A stretch of DNA of 64,000 nt from Qipengyuania flava (GTDB lineage Bacteria; Pseudomonadota; Alphaproteobacteria; Sphingomonadales; Sphingomonadaceae), in NCBI RefSeq assembly GCF_019448255.1, contig NZ_CP080410.1, forward strand, positions 682,001-746,000. Direction: 5' to 3'. Shown piece after piece: positions 43,442-52,946 of this stretch (positions within the stretch are counted from its first letter, which is position 1; each line of letters opens with the position of its first letter). Made by a program: the position numbers and the translations under genes. The notes under the pieces are model-generated. The model was not told the origin of the DNA, searched no databases, and saw only the letters and a list, made by a program, of their open reading frames with translations.

Positions 43442-44767
43442 TCAGACCGCCGAACTGAACCGGCGCGCCGATTGCGTGCGGTAGGGATCGAACAGCGCGG
43501 CAATGGTGCGCGCATAGGGCAGGCCTTCTGGCAGGACCGTGAGCCATTCCTCATCGAGCGAGGCCAGCCCCCGTTCGAGGAACGGCGCAAGGCGCGGCTT
43601 CACGCTCGCAAGCAGTTTCCCGCCAACCCGTGCGCGTCCATCGCACAGCAGCCGCTCGATCACCGCGCCGCGGTAGCGATCGTCCGGTGTGCGCGCGATC
43701 CCGCGATTCACGGGGGACAGGCCTTGCGATGCCAGCATGCGGTAGCGGCCCGAGTTCTTCTCGTTTTGTGCAAGGAGGCCGGGAAAGCTGCTGATGGCCG
43801 ATGCCCCAAGGCCCAGCAGGACCGGGCTCTGGTCGTCGGTGAATCCCTGGAAATTGCGTCTTAGCGTGCCGGCGAGCGCGGCCTTGGCCAGCGGGTCGCC
43901 CCCGGGCTTGGCAAAATGGTCGAAACCCACGGGCGCATAGCCATGGGTGACAAGATAGCTGTAGCCGAAGGATGCCATGGCGAAGCGCTCGTCCTGTCCG
44001 GGCAAGGCGCTGTCGTCGATCGCGCGCTGGCGCGGCACGATATGCGGGACATGCGCGTAGCCGAACAGCGCGATCCGGTCCGCGCCCAGCACCCGTGTGC
44101 GCTGCAGCGTGTCGCGCAGGTCGGCTCGCGTTTGACCGGGAAGACCGTACATCAGGTCGAAGTTGAGCGAGGTGACGCCCGAACCGCGCAGCCAATCGAC
44201 CGTCCGGACGATCAGGTCCTCCCCCTGCTCACGCCCGATCGCCTTTTGACAGTGTTCGGCAAAGGTCTGGACGCCGAGGCTGGCGCGGGTGATGCCGACG
44301 GCCGCGATGGCCTGGGCCCAATCCTCGTCCATCGTGCGCGGATCGAGCTCGATGGAGAATTCCGGGTCGACGAGGTCGAAATGGACTGTCAGCGCATCGA
44401 CCAGCCGGACGAAGTCGACTGGCGAAATCGCGTTGGGGCTCCCGCCGCCAAAGGCAATGCGGCGAATGCGCGCGCCTGCTGGCAAGAGGCCGCCGACCAG
44501 TTCGATCTCGCGGTGCAGGGCGGCAAGGTAGGAATCGAGCCGCTGGCGCCGGTTGGCGCGTCCCGTGTTGCAGCCGCAGTAGAAGCAGATCTTCTCGCAG
44601 AACGGAATGTGGAGGTAGAGCGATACGTCGCCCTCCACCGAATCCATCGCCTCGAAATAGCGCGCGGGGGTCAGGTCGCCGAACTCGGCGGCGGTCGGAA
44701 AGCTCGTGTACCGCGGGACCGGGGTTGCGAGCAGGTCGGGATGATAGGGCCACATGGCCAGCGTCAT
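43442..44767 (-). CDS. hemN: Oxygen-independent coproporphyrinogen III oxidase
   Basis: The protein has 441 aa. The radical-SAM cluster motif is CEKICFYCGC (C-x3-C-x2-C). The HemN-type start RYTSFPTAAEF and internal FGGGSPNAI are present. It oxidises coproporphyrinogen III without oxygen in heme synthesis, which fits its place beside the cbb3 oxidase genes. ATG 44767 overlaps the upstream stop (ATGA); an ATG at 44755 (MWPYHP) is a strong alternative. A TTGCG-N4-ATCAA box is centred 43 bases upstream of that second ATG. Confidence 0.93.
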   Translation of the reverse strand: MTLAMWPYHPDLLATPVPRYTSFPTAAEFGDLTPARYFEAMDSVEGDVSLYLHIPFCEKICFYCGCNTGRANRRQRLDSYLAALHREIELVGGLLPAGARIRRIAFGGGSPNAISPVDFVRLVDALTVHFDLVDPEFSIELDPRTMDEDWAQAIAAVGITRASLGVQTFAEHCQKAIGREQGEDLIVRTVDWLRGSGVTSLNFDLMYGLPGQTRADLRDTLQRTRVLGADRIALFGYAHVPHIVPRQRAIDDSALPGQDERFAMASFGYSYLVTHGYAPVGFDHFAKPGGDPLAKAALAGTLRRNFQGFTDDQSPVLLGLGASAISSFPGLLAQNEKNSGRYRMLASQGLSPVNRGIARTPDDRYRGAVIERLLCDGRARVGGKLLASVKPRLAPFLERGLASLDEEWLTVLPEGLPYARTIAALFDPYRTQSARRFSSAV

Positions 44768-45009
44768 GCATCGGCGGGCGAGGGGCGTCCTTGCGCTGGA
44801 TCAAAGCGTTTGCGGCAATTGCCGGCGTGGCAGCCTTTCGTGCGGCAAGGCTCGGCAGGCGCGTCGTCCTTCCGGGGCAGATCGATGGTGATCGTGCGGG
44901 TCACGCCATCCGGCCCGCACAGCAGGGCCGTGACGCTCGTCCCCGCTGTCGGCAGAGGCCCCACGATCATCGGCAGGAGCGCGGCAAGGGCAATGTGTGC
45001 GGCGCTCAT
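44764..45009 (-). CDS. Small Cys-containing protein between ccoS and hemN
   Basis: The 81-residue protein has a hydrophobic N-terminus (AALLPMIVGPLPTAG) and a C-terminal CRTKGCHAGNCRKRFDPAQ segment with three closely spaced cysteines. Its ATG overlaps the ccoS stop and its stop overlaps the hemN start, both by four bases, which argues for a real gene. I recognise no family. The FNR-type box before hemN lies inside its coding sequence. Confidence 0.6.
   Translation of the reverse strand: MSAAHIALAALLPMIVGPLPTAGTSVTALLCGPDGVTRTITIDLPRKDDAPAEPCRTKGCHAGNCRKRFDPAQGRPSPADA
44791..44804 (-). promoter_or_regulatory. FNR-type box before hemN
   Basis: The sequence TTGCGCTGGATCAA is identical (reverse orientation) to the box before ccoN. 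It fits TTGAT-N4-ATCAA at eight of ten positions. Its centre lies 30 bases from the ATG at 44767 and 43 bases from the ATG at 44755, so activation would predict a transcription start near the second ATG. Confidence 0.55.
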
Positions 45010-45161
45010 GCCGGCTCGTCCTCGTCATCGTCGATCAGGATGCGCTGGGCGGCCCCGTCGAGATCCTCGAACTGTCCGCTGCGCATCGCCCAGAAGAACA
45101 CCGCCAGCCCGAAAGCGCCCATGCCGAGCGCGATGGGGATGAGGAAGGCGAGCCCGCTCAT
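45006..45161 (-). CDS. ccoS: cbb3 oxidase maturation protein CcoS
   Basis: The 51-residue protein has one N-terminal membrane helix (LAFLIPIALGMGAFGLAVFFWAM) and an acidic tail (DDDEDEPA). The segment RSGQFEDLDG is typical of CcoS, which helps bring cofactors into the cbb3 oxidase. Both ends overlap the neighbouring genes by four bases (ATGA), between ccoI and the small Cys-containing gene. Confidence 0.93.
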   Translation of the reverse strand: MSGLAFLIPIALGMGAFGLAVFFWAMRSGQFEDLDGAAQRILIDDDEDEPA

Positions 45162-47281
45162 CGCGCAGCCCGGGCAAGGCGCAGCGAATTGGCGACCACC
45201 ACCAGCGAGCTCAGAGACATGGCGACGGCAGCGATCAGCGGCGTGACCATGCCGGCCAGCGCGAGCGGCACGGCGCAGACGTTGTAGATGACCGCGAAAC
45301 CGAAGTTTTGCCGAACAATCGCCATGGTCTTGCGGGCAATGCGAATGGCAAGCGATACGGGGGCAAGCGCCTCGCCCACGAAGACGGCATCGGCCGCCTG
45401 CTGGCTCGCGTCGCTGGCCGTGCCGGGGGCAATCGATGCGTGGGCAGCGGCGAGTGCGGGCCCGTCGTTCAGACCGTCGCCGACCATGAGCGGCTTGTGA
45501 CCGGCGGCCTTCAGTGCTTCGAGCCGGGCCAGTTTTGTCGCCGGGCTTGCATCGCCTTCGCCGGGGATGGCGAGGGTGCGGCAGGCCGCCTCGACCGCCG
45601 GTGCACGGTCGCCCGAAAGCACGCGCGCCGCTACGCCCTGGCCTTCGAGCGCGCGAAGCGTCTCGGCAGCGTCACGGCGCAGGGGGTCCGAAAATCCGAT
45701 GATCCAGGTTTGCGAGCCGATGCGCAGCTGTGTGGCGAGCGTGTCCGTTGCGGTGGCTGCGCGCTCCAGCGCTACGGTGTCACCGTACCACAGGCCGCGC
45801 AGGCCCTCGCCGCTGGTTTCGCGGATGGAATCGACCTGCGCCGGAGTAACACCGGCTCCTGCGAGGCTTGCGGCCAGGCCGCGGCTCAAGGGATGGCGGC
45901 TCGACTGGGCGAGGGCGAGCGCGACAGGGCGGGCATCTTCGGGAAGCCCGTCGATTTCGGCGCGCGGTTCGCCCAGCGTCAGCGTGCCGGTCTTGTCGAA
46001 CAATGCGGTGTCGACTTCGGCAAGGCGTTCCAGCGCGCTGCCATCCTTGACCAGCAGGCCCCGGCGGATGAGCGCACCCGAAGCGACGACCTGGGCGGCG
46101 GGCACGGCTAGCCCGATGGCGCAGGGGCAGGTGATGATCAGCACCGCGATCGCGATGACGAGCGATTGGTGCCAGCCCGCGCCTGCGATCATCCAGCCTG
46201 CAAACGCAAGTGCGGCAAGGCTGTGAACTGCCGGTGCGTAGGCGCGCGAGACACGGTCGGCGATACGGACATAGCTGCTGCGCGATTGGCCCGCCTCGTC
46301 CATCAGACGCGCGATTTCCGCGAGCGCCGTGTCGCCTTCGACTGCGGTCACGCTGACCTGCAGCGGCGATGTGAGATTGATCGCTCCGGCGTGCACCGTG
46401 TCGCCCACACCCACGGCGACTGGCGTGCTCTCACCCGTCAGCATGGCGTTGTCGAGCGCGCCGGTGCCCTCGATCACCTCGCCATCGGCGGCCAGCGCTT
46501 CGCCTGCGGCGACCAGCATGACCATGCCCGGCTCAAGTTCGCTGGCCGCGCGGCGCTCGGTCGTGCCATCGGCCTTCAGAACCTGCGCGCTCTTGCCCAT
46601 GCGGCTCAGCAACGCCCCGATCCCGGCGCGCGTGCGGTTGCGCATGGTCGCATCGAGCGCCCGCCCCGCAAGCAGGAAGAACAGCAGCATGACCGCACTC
46701 TCGAAATAGGCGTGCTCGCCCCCGGTCAGCGTTTCGTAGAAGGACAGGGCGGTCGCCAGCAGCACCCCGATCGATATCGGCACGTCCATGTTTGTGCGGC
46801 GATAGCGCAGGGCCATGGCCGCGCTCGCAAAGAAGGGGCGGCCCGAATAGGCGATAACCGGCAAGGCGATCAGCGCCGAAAGCCAGTGAAACAGTTCGCG
46901 GGTGACGCCGCCCGCGCCCGACCAAACGGCAACCGAGAGCAGCATGATGTTCATCATGCCGAAGCCGGCCACGGCCAGCGCGCGCAGCAGCTGCTTTGCG
47001 TCGCGATCGTCCTGTCCGAGCGGGTTGGCAGCCACTGGCTGCGCTTCGAAGCCGAGCTGGCGCAAGGCGACGACGAGGTCGCCTTCGTCCAGGCTTGCTG
47101 CGTGACGCACCGCGACGCGCTTGGCGGAGAAGTTGACGCGCGCCGTCTCGACACCTTCTATCGCACCGAGCCCGCGTTCGATCTTCGCAATGCAGCCTGC
47201 GCAGCGCATGCCCGGCACGGTCAGCCGGGTGTCGCGTATCTCCTCGCGCTGGGGCGTTTCGATAGCGGTGTGTGCGGTCAT
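45158..47281 (-). CDS. ccoI: Copper-exporting P-type ATPase for cbb3 oxidase assembly
   Basis: The protein has 707 aa. An N-terminal heavy-metal-binding domain carries GMRCAGC. Eight membrane helices surround the transport motif TCPCAIGL (CPC). The phosphorylation motif is DKTGT, and the hinge is MVGDGLNDGPALA. CcoI-type pumps supply copper to the oxidase from the cytoplasmic side. It overlaps ccoS and ccoH at ATGA junctions and is translationally coupled to both. Confidence 0.94.
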   Translation of the reverse strand: MTAHTAIETPQREEIRDTRLTVPGMRCAGCIAKIERGLGAIEGVETARVNFSAKRVAVRHAASLDEGDLVVALRQLGFEAQPVAANPLGQDDRDAKQLLRALAVAGFGMMNIMLLSVAVWSGAGGVTRELFHWLSALIALPVIAYSGRPFFASAAMALRYRRTNMDVPISIGVLLATALSFYETLTGGEHAYFESAVMLLFFLLAGRALDATMRNRTRAGIGALLSRMGKSAQVLKADGTTERRAASELEPGMVMLVAAGEALAADGEVIEGTGALDNAMLTGESTPVAVGVGDTVHAGAINLTSPLQVSVTAVEGDTALAEIARLMDEAGQSRSSYVRIADRVSRAYAPAVHSLAALAFAGWMIAGAGWHQSLVIAIAVLIITCPCAIGLAVPAAQVVASGALIRRGLLVKDGSALERLAEVDTALFDKTGTLTLGEPRAEIDGLPEDARPVALALAQSSRHPLSRGLAASLAGAGVTPAQVDSIRETSGEGLRGLWYGDTVALERAATATDTLATQLRIGSQTWIIGFSDPLRRDAAETLRALEGQGVAARVLSGDRAPAVEAACRTLAIPGEGDASPATKLARLEALKAAGHKPLMVGDGLNDGPALAAAHASIAPGTASDASQQAADAVFVGEALAPVSLAIRIARKTMAIVRQNFGFAVIYNVCAVPLALAGMVTPLIAAVAMSLSSLVVVANSLRLARAAR

Positions 47282-47724
47282 CCCACCGGCCTCTCGATCC
47301 GCATTTCGCGTGCGCCGTCGGTCAGCGTGATCCGGGCAAGCCAGCGGCCTTCGGGAATGCGCTGGGTGCTCAGCAGCCGCCCGCCTTCGTCGAGCACGAT
47401 GGCGAGCGAGACGGTTTCATCGCTGCCAAGGGGGCGGCGTAGCTCAGCCGTGCCCGAGATGTGATCGGGCGTGCCCTGCGTCACAACTTCCAGCCGCCCG
47501 TCGCCGCTGCGACCGACCTCGGCTTTCCAGCCCAGCCGGTTCTGGCGTTCGGCCGCGTCGAGATAGTCGTTGAAACGCTGGCTCTCGACATAGGTGTTCT
47601 CGACCAACACCCCGCCAAAACTGCCGACAGCGCGGCTGGCCATGAAGAAATTGACCGCCGCGACCGTGCCGAAGAAGGCGATCATGAGGGCGGCGAAATG
47701 CCATCCGGTGAAGCGCGTCGTCAT
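47278..47724 (-). CDS. ccoH: cbb3 oxidase maturation protein CcoH/FixH
   Basis: The protein has 148 aa with one N-terminal membrane helix (ALMIAFFGTVAAVNFFMASRAVG) and a periplasmic beta domain. The pattern TGWHFAALMIAFFGTVAAVNF and the VENTYVESQRFNDYL helix are typical of FixH. It is needed for stable assembly of the oxidase. It lies between ccoG and ccoI in the usual gene order. Confidence 0.9.
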   Translation of the reverse strand: MTTRFTGWHFAALMIAFFGTVAAVNFFMASRAVGSFGGVLVENTYVESQRFNDYLDAAERQNRLGWKAEVGRSGDGRLEVVTQGTPDHISGTAELRRPLGSDETVSLAIVLDEGGRLLSTQRIPEGRWLARITLTDGAREMRIERPVG

Positions 47725-47727
47725 GTC

Positions 47728-49326
47728 CTAGTCCTCCGGCGCGTCGAAGCGCGTTTCGCTGCGGTCGGCCTCGGGCTGCCGGTCGCTTGTTGTGAGTGTG
47801 AAGGCGAAGTCCTGCTGGCGCGTCCCCGCAGGGGCGGCGACGTAGGCGCGCACTGTGCGGGTCTCGTCGGCGGGTACTTCGAGCGTATGGCGGCGCGCGG
47901 CTTCGGTGAGGGGGATGGTGTCGGTCCAGATCCGCCCGCCCTCGAGCCCTTCGATGGCCAGCTCCATGGTGCGCGGTGTCTGGGTCATGTTGCGCAGCTT
48001 GAGCGTGTAGGAATTGCGCACCGACCCGTCGCTCAGCAGCATGAAGGGCGGGTTGCGATCGGGCGAGACCGTCAGGTCGAGCCGCGTGCGCGTGCCGAGC
48101 GCAAAGAGCAGGGCGAGGCCGATGGCCGACCACACGCCGAGATAGACCAGCGTGCGCGGCCGCAGCAGTGCCTTCCACGCCGGCCGGGCATGCCCGCCAG
48201 CTGCCTCGCGCTCGCAATCCTCGAGCGTTGCGTAGTCGATCAGGCCGCGCGGTCGGCCGATGTCCTTCATAACCCGGTCGCAGGCGTCGATGCACAGCGC
48301 GCAAGTGATGCAGCCGATCTGCGGCCCTTCGCGAATGTCGATACCCGTCGGGCAGACCTGCACGCATTCGGTGCAGTCGATGCAGTCACCATACCGGCCC
48401 GGGTTTTTCTGCGCCTTCTTCACGCTGCCGCGCGGTTCGCCGCGCCAGTCCTTGTAGGTGACCATCAGCGAATGCTCGTCCATCATCGCTGTCTGGATAC
48501 GCGGCCAGGGGCACATGTAGATGCACACCTGCTCGCGCATGAACCCGCCGAGCGTGAACGTCGTGGCAGTCAAAATGGCCACGGTCGCGTAGGCGATCGG
48601 ATCGGCCTGGAGCGTGAAGAAATCGCGGAAGAGCGTCGGCGCATCGGCGAAATAGAGAATCCACGCGCCGCCGGTTGCAAAGGCGATCAGCAGGTAGATC
48701 AGCCACTTGAACCCGCGCCGGGCGATCTTGGCCGGTCCCCAGGGCGCCTTGTCGAGCCGGGCGCGGGCGTTGCGGTCGCCGTCGATCAGGCGGTCGATGT
48801 GCTGGTAGAGATCGGTCCACACCGTCTGTGGGCAGGCGTAGCCGCACCACGCACGGCCGACCGCGCTGGTGACGAGGAACAGGCCGATCCCCGCCATAAT
48901 GAGCAGGCCCGCTACGAAGTAGAACTCGTGCGGCCAGATCTCGATGCCGAACATGAAGAAGCGGCGGTTGGCAAGGTCGACCAGCACCGCCTGGTCGGGT
49001 GCATAGGGCCCTCGGTCCCAGCGGATCCAGGGGGTCAGGTAGTAGATCCCCAGCGTGACCAGCATGACCAGCCACTTGAAGCGCCGGAAAGGCCCGTCGA
49101 TGCGCTTGTTGTGGACCTGCTTGCGCTTCTCGTAGAGCTTCTCGGGCAGATGCGTGCGAGGCGGCTCGTGCGGCTCGTGGCGCCGGGTTGCGGCACCCGG
49201 CGATGCCACCGCGCTCGACACGGGCGCGTTGGTCTTGGCGATGCCATCCTCGACGACGACCGACCAGTCGCGGCCGTCGCCGGGCTTGCCGCCAGGTCCG
49301 GGGCCGGGGGCGTCAGGGTTGCTCAT
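47728..49326 (-). CDS. ccoG: cbb3 oxidase maturation ferredoxin CcoG/FixG
   Basis: The protein has 532 aa from ATG 49326, whose start overlaps the ccoP stop by 14 bases. About five membrane helices. Conserved cysteine sets are CGYACPQTVW, CIYMCPWPR, CIDCTECVQVCPTGIDIR and CITCALCIDACD, the last two forming [4Fe-4S] clusters. A C-terminal Ig-like domain follows (FTLTTS). CcoG is a copper-reducing ferredoxin that hands Cu(I) to the oxidase. Confidence 0.94.
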   Translation of the reverse strand: MSNPDAPGPGPGGKPGDGRDWSVVVEDGIAKTNAPVSSAVASPGAATRRHEPHEPPRTHLPEKLYEKRKQVHNKRIDGPFRRFKWLVMLVTLGIYYLTPWIRWDRGPYAPDQAVLVDLANRRFFMFGIEIWPHEFYFVAGLLIMAGIGLFLVTSAVGRAWCGYACPQTVWTDLYQHIDRLIDGDRNARARLDKAPWGPAKIARRGFKWLIYLLIAFATGGAWILYFADAPTLFRDFFTLQADPIAYATVAILTATTFTLGGFMREQVCIYMCPWPRIQTAMMDEHSLMVTYKDWRGEPRGSVKKAQKNPGRYGDCIDCTECVQVCPTGIDIREGPQIGCITCALCIDACDRVMKDIGRPRGLIDYATLEDCEREAAGGHARPAWKALLRPRTLVYLGVWSAIGLALLFALGTRTRLDLTVSPDRNPPFMLLSDGSVRNSYTLKLRNMTQTPRTMELAIEGLEGGRIWTDTIPLTEAARRHTLEVPADETRTVRAYVAAPAGTRQQDFAFTLTTSDRQPEADRSETRFDAPED

Positions 49327-50224
49327 CGACTTCGGCGGCCGGCTCTTCTTCCGGCAGCTCCACGAAGTCTTCCCCGCCCCCCAGCGAGTGGACATAGACG
49401 GTCAGCATCTTGATCGTCACCGGATCGAGGCGGTCCTTCCACCCGGGCATCGCGCCCATCTTGGGGTTCAGGATCTGCGCCCGGATCGCGTCTGCGCTGC
49501 CGCCACGCAGCCAGATCGCATCGTTAAGGCGCGGGGCGCCCAGCGTCCGGTCGCCTTCACCCACCGGTCCGTGGCAGATGGCGCAATTGTCGGCATAGGC
49601 CTGCGCGCCAATCGGGTCGGGATCGGCCCGGCCGCTCAGCGACTGGACGTGCTGGACGAGGCTGGCGAGCTGATCGCGGTCGAACATGCCTTCGAAAGCG
49701 GGCATGGCGCCCTGGCGTTCGTCTGCATCGGGCTGGCGGATACCGTGCGTGACCGTGTATTCGATCGCGGTCAAATCGCCGCCCCAGATCCAGTCGTCGT
49801 CATTGAGGTTGGGATAGCCCAGCTCCTGGTTACCGGCCGCGCCCGAGCCGTGGCACTGCACGCAGTTCACCTTGAAGGCCGCCGCCCCTCCGCCGAGCGC
49901 GCTCTGCAGCAGTTCGGGATCGGCCGAGAGCTTTTCGATATCGGTAACCGCGATCCGCTCGTTCACCGACAGGCGCGCCTGGTCGGCAAGGCTGATCTCC
50001 TCGGCCAGCTGGCCGCGGCTCGACCAGCCGAGCAGGCCTTCGGTGGCCTTGCTGATCATCGGCAGGGCAGGATAGGCGATCACGTAGCCGATGGCCCATA
50101 CGACCGTCGCGTAGAAGGTCCACAGCCACCAGCGCGGCAGCGGCGTGTTGAGCTCTTCGATACCGTCCCACTCGTGGCCGACATATTCCGTGCCGGTCGG
50201 TTCATCGATGCGCTTATTCGCCAT
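49313..50224 (-). CDS. ccoP: cbb3 oxidase diheme cytochrome c subunit III
   Basis: The protein has 303 aa from ATG 50224, which overlaps the ccoQ stop by 11 bases. An N-terminal membrane helix is followed by two class I cytochrome c domains, with CVQCH and CAICH heme sites and Met ligands in the GAMPAFEG and MGAMPGW segments. CcoP passes electrons from the donor cytochrome to CcoO. The start with TGTEYVGHEWDGIEELNTPLPRWW is typical. Confidence 0.95.
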   Translation of the reverse strand: MANKRIDEPTGTEYVGHEWDGIEELNTPLPRWWLWTFYATVVWAIGYVIAYPALPMISKATEGLLGWSSRGQLAEEISLADQARLSVNERIAVTDIEKLSADPELLQSALGGGAAAFKVNCVQCHGSGAAGNQELGYPNLNDDDWIWGGDLTAIEYTVTHGIRQPDADERQGAMPAFEGMFDRDQLASLVQHVQSLSGRADPDPIGAQAYADNCAICHGPVGEGDRTLGAPRLNDAIWLRGGSADAIRAQILNPKMGAMPGWKDRLDPVTIKMLTVYVHSLGGGEDFVELPEEEPAAEVDEQP

Positions 50225-50378
50225 CGTCTTGCCCCTCGAAAATGGAGTTGGCCGCGGTTTCGTTGCGGCTCTTGGCACCGGGCCGGAAGGGCCAGGCGCA
50301 CAGGATCAGGAACAGCACCACCATGATGGCGAGGCCGTAGCTGTCGGCGAAATGGCGCAGGGTTTCGTAGTCGCTCAC
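50214..50378 (-). CDS. ccoQ: cbb3 oxidase subunit CcoQ
   Basis: The 54-residue protein has one membrane helix ([18 protein letters not shown]) and the short end [10 protein letters not shown], as in CcoQ. The start is GTG at 50378, overlapping the ccoO stop by four bases (GTGA), and the stop overlaps ccoP. It stabilises the oxidase and is very small, so it is easily missed. Confidence 0.92.
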   Translation of the reverse strand: MSDYETLRHFADSYGLAIMVVLFLILCAWPFRPGAKSRNETAANSIFEGQDDGE

Positions 50379-51184
50379 CGGCCCGTCTCCGTCGCAAGGG
50401 TTTCCTGCGCCGCGGCGCTGTCGACATCGACCAGCGTGCCGAGCATCTGGAGATAGGCGACCAGCGCATCCATCTCGGTCAAGCGGCCCGGGTTGCCGTC
50501 GAAATCACGGATCTGCGCCTTGGGATAGCGGGTCTCCAGATCGCCGGGGTCAAGGTCCGGATTGCCCTGGGCGGCAAGATCGGCATCGGCGCTCGCGATG
50601 TCTTCGTCACTGTAGGGCACACCGACCGTCCTCAGCGCAGCGAGATTGTCGCCCGCATCGGGAAATTTGAGCTCGGTTTTGCTGAGGAAGGCGTAGGACG
50701 GCATCACGCTTTCCGGCACCATCGCCTGCGGGTTTTCGAGGTGCTGGACGTGCCATTCGTCCGAGTAGCGTCCGCCCACACGCGCCAGGTCCGGCCCGGT
50801 ACGCTTCGAGCCCCACTGGAAGGGGTGGTCGTACATGCTTTCCGCGGCGAGGCTGTAGTGTCCGTAGCGCTCCACCTCGTCGCGGAAAGGGCGGATCATC
50901 TGGCTGTGGCAGGTGTAGCACCCTTCACGGATGTAGATGTCCCGTCCCGCCAGCTCGAGCGGGGTATAGGGCCGCATGCCGTCCACTTCCTCGATCGTGT
51001 TGTCGATCCAGAACAGCGGCGCGATCTCGACAATGCCGCCGATGGTCACGGTCAGCAGGGTCGCCACCGCCATCAGCGTGACATTGCGTTCGAGGCGCTT
51101 GTGGCCCTTCACGGTCGCTTCCACATCGGGCGGTTCCTGCGAGAGGGGACGGGCCGCGATCGCGTCTTCGGGTTTATCGGTCAT
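50375..51184 (-). CDS. ccoO: cbb3 oxidase monoheme cytochrome c subunit II
   Basis: The protein has 269 aa. One N-terminal membrane helix (about residues 36-59) precedes a single cytochrome c domain with heme site CYTCH at residue 89 and the Met ligand in [11 protein letters not shown]. The sequence [19 protein letters not shown]-type (here [20 protein letters not shown]) is diagnostic for CcoO. It is located between ccoN and ccoQ. Confidence 0.95.
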   Translation of the reverse strand: MTDKPEDAIAARPLSQEPPDVEATVKGHKRLERNVTLMAVATLLTVTIGGIVEIAPLFWIDNTIEEVDGMRPYTPLELAGRDIYIREGCYTCHSQMIRPFRDEVERYGHYSLAAESMYDHPFQWGSKRTGPDLARVGGRYSDEWHVQHLENPQAMVPESVMPSYAFLSKTELKFPDAGDNLAALRTVGVPYSDEDIASADADLAAQGNPDLDPGDLETRYPKAQIRDFDGNPGRLTEMDALVAYLQMLGTLVDVDSAAAQETLATETGR

Positions 51185-51199
51185 GGTCTCCTGGCTCCC

Positions 51200-52864
51200 T
51201 TATTCGGCCGGTACGGCGGTGGGAGGAATGGGGCGGTCGGCCTCTTCGTCATGCGGCGTCTCGGTCATCGGCGCTTCGTCGCGCACCCGGCCGGCCAGCG
51301 TCTGCCAGACGTTGAACAGCATGATCAGGAAGCCCGAGAGGTAGAGCAGGCCGCCGAAGGCACGCAGCAGGTACATGGGGTGCAGCGCGGCGACCGTGTC
51401 GGCAAAGCTGTTCACGAGGTAGCCGTCGGCACCGTATTCGCGCCACATCAGGCCCTGGGTGATGCCTGCCACCCACATGCTGGCGGCGTAGAAGACGATC
51501 CCCAGCGTCGCGAGCCAGAAGTGCCAGTTGATCATGCGCAGGCTGTAGAGCCGCTCACGCTTCCACAGGCGCGGCGCGAGGTAATAAACGCAGGCGAAGG
51601 TGATCATCCCGTTCCATCCCAGCGCGCCGGAATGGACGTGGCCAATGGTCCAGTCGGTGTAGTGCGACAGGCTGTTCACCGCCTTGATGCTCATCATCGG
51701 GCCTTCGAAGGTGCTCATGCCGTAGAAGGCGAGCGCCATCACCATCATGCGGATGATCGGGTCGGTGCGGACCTTGTCCCAGGCGCCGTTCAGCGTCATC
51801 AGGCCGTTGATCATGCCGCCCCAGCTGGGCATCCACAGCATCACCGAGAACACCATGCCCAGCGTCTGCGCCCAGTCGGGCAGCGCCGTGTAGTGAAGGT
51901 GGTGCGGACCTGCCCAGATGTAGAGGAAGATCAGCGACCAGAAGTGGATGATCGACAGGCGGTAGGAATAGACCGGGCGTTCGGCCTGCTTGGGCACGAA
52001 GTAGTACATCATCGCGAGGAAGCCTGCGGTCAGGAAGAAGCCGACCGCGTTATGGCCGTACCACCACTGGGTCAGCGCATCCTGCACGCCGGCAAAGGCG
52101 CTGTAGCTGCGCGAGCCGAGGAAGCTGACCGGCACCGCGAGGTTGTTGACCACGTGGAGCATGGCCACGGTGATGATGAAGGCGAGGAAGAACCAGTTCG
52201 CCACGTAGATGTGGGGTTCCTTGCGCTTCACGATCGTGGCGACGAAGACGATCAGGTAGCAGACCCAGACGATCGTCAGCCACAGGTCGACGTACCATTC
52301 GGGCTCGGCGTATTCCTTCGACTGGGTGACCCCCAGCAGGTAGCCGGTCGCGGCCAGCACGATGAACAGCTGGTATCCCCAGAAGACGAAGCGGGCCATG
52401 CCGGGCAGCGCCAGGCGCGCGCGACACGTGCGCTGGACGACATAGAGGCTCGTGGCCAGCAGCGCGTTGCCGCCAAAGGCGAAGATCACCGCGCTCGTGT
52501 GCAGCGGCCTGACGCGCCCGAAATTCAGATAGGGCTCGAAGTTGAGCTGCGGGAAGGCCAGCTGGAGCGCGATGAAGAGGCCCGCAAGGAAGCCCGCTAG
52601 GCCCCAGAACAGGGTTGCCAGCGTCGCCCAGCGTACCACGTCATCGTCATAGGTCGATTGCGCATTTGGCGCAGCGAGGATGCCGAGCTTGGCCGACGGG
52701 TCGAAGCCCGAGGCCGAAACCCAGATCATCACGAACGCCACAATGGCAATAATCGTCGCGTGCGCGGCAAAGCCCGCGTCGCGCGCCGCCACGATGGCCG
52801 CCAGGGCAAGGAGCATTACTCCGAACCACAGGCCTATCCGGCCCAGGGCTTTCTCCGCATGCAT
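51200..52864 (-). CDS. ccoN: cbb3-type cytochrome c oxidase catalytic subunit I
   Basis: The protein has 554 aa from ATG 52864. It has 12-14 membrane helices. Heme and copper ligands appear as [45 protein letters not shown] and [15 protein letters not shown]. CcoN reduces oxygen to water with high affinity. An FNR-type box is centred 60 bases upstream of the start, which indicates low-oxygen induction by the regulator gene 83 bases upstream. Confidence 0.96.
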   Translation of the reverse strand: MHAEKALGRIGLWFGVMLLALAAIVAARDAGFAAHATIIAIVAFVMIWVSASGFDPSAKLGILAAPNAQSTYDDDVVRWATLATLFWGLAGFLAGLFIALQLAFPQLNFEPYLNFGRVRPLHTSAVIFAFGGNALLATSLYVVQRTCRARLALPGMARFVFWGYQLFIVLAATGYLLGVTQSKEYAEPEWYVDLWLTIVWVCYLIVFVATIVKRKEPHIYVANWFFLAFIITVAMLHVVNNLAVPVSFLGSRSYSAFAGVQDALTQWWYGHNAVGFFLTAGFLAMMYYFVPKQAERPVYSYRLSIIHFWSLIFLYIWAGPHHLHYTALPDWAQTLGMVFSVMLWMPSWGGMINGLMTLNGAWDKVRTDPIIRMMVMALAFYGMSTFEGPMMSIKAVNSLSHYTDWTIGHVHSGALGWNGMITFACVYYLAPRLWKRERLYSLRMINWHFWLATLGIVFYAASMWVAGITQGLMWREYGADGYLVNSFADTVAALHPMYLLRAFGGLLYLSGFLIMLFNVWQTLAGRVRDEAPMTETPHDEEADRPIPPTAVPAE

Positions 52865-52917
52865 GTCAGTCTCCGTCCATTTCCCGTCCGCCCTAGGCCG
52901 CGCCCGGCCGGCGAACA

Positions 52918-52931
52918 TTGATCCAGCGCAA
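52918..52931 (-). promoter_or_regulatory. FNR-type box upstream of ccoN
   Basis: TTGCG-N4-ATCAA on the minus strand matches the FNR/FixK palindrome at eight of ten positions. It is centred 60 bases upstream of ccoN, leaving room for a start site 40 bases downstream of it, the usual activating distance. It is identical in sequence to the hemN box. Confidence 0.8.
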
Positions 52932-52946
52932 AATTGGCAAAGGTCC

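Noticed and set aside
47461-49413. 650-codon plus-strand frame opposite ccoG
   Set aside because: ccoG has all iron-sulfur cysteine motifs on the minus strand; the plus frame is a high-GC artefact.
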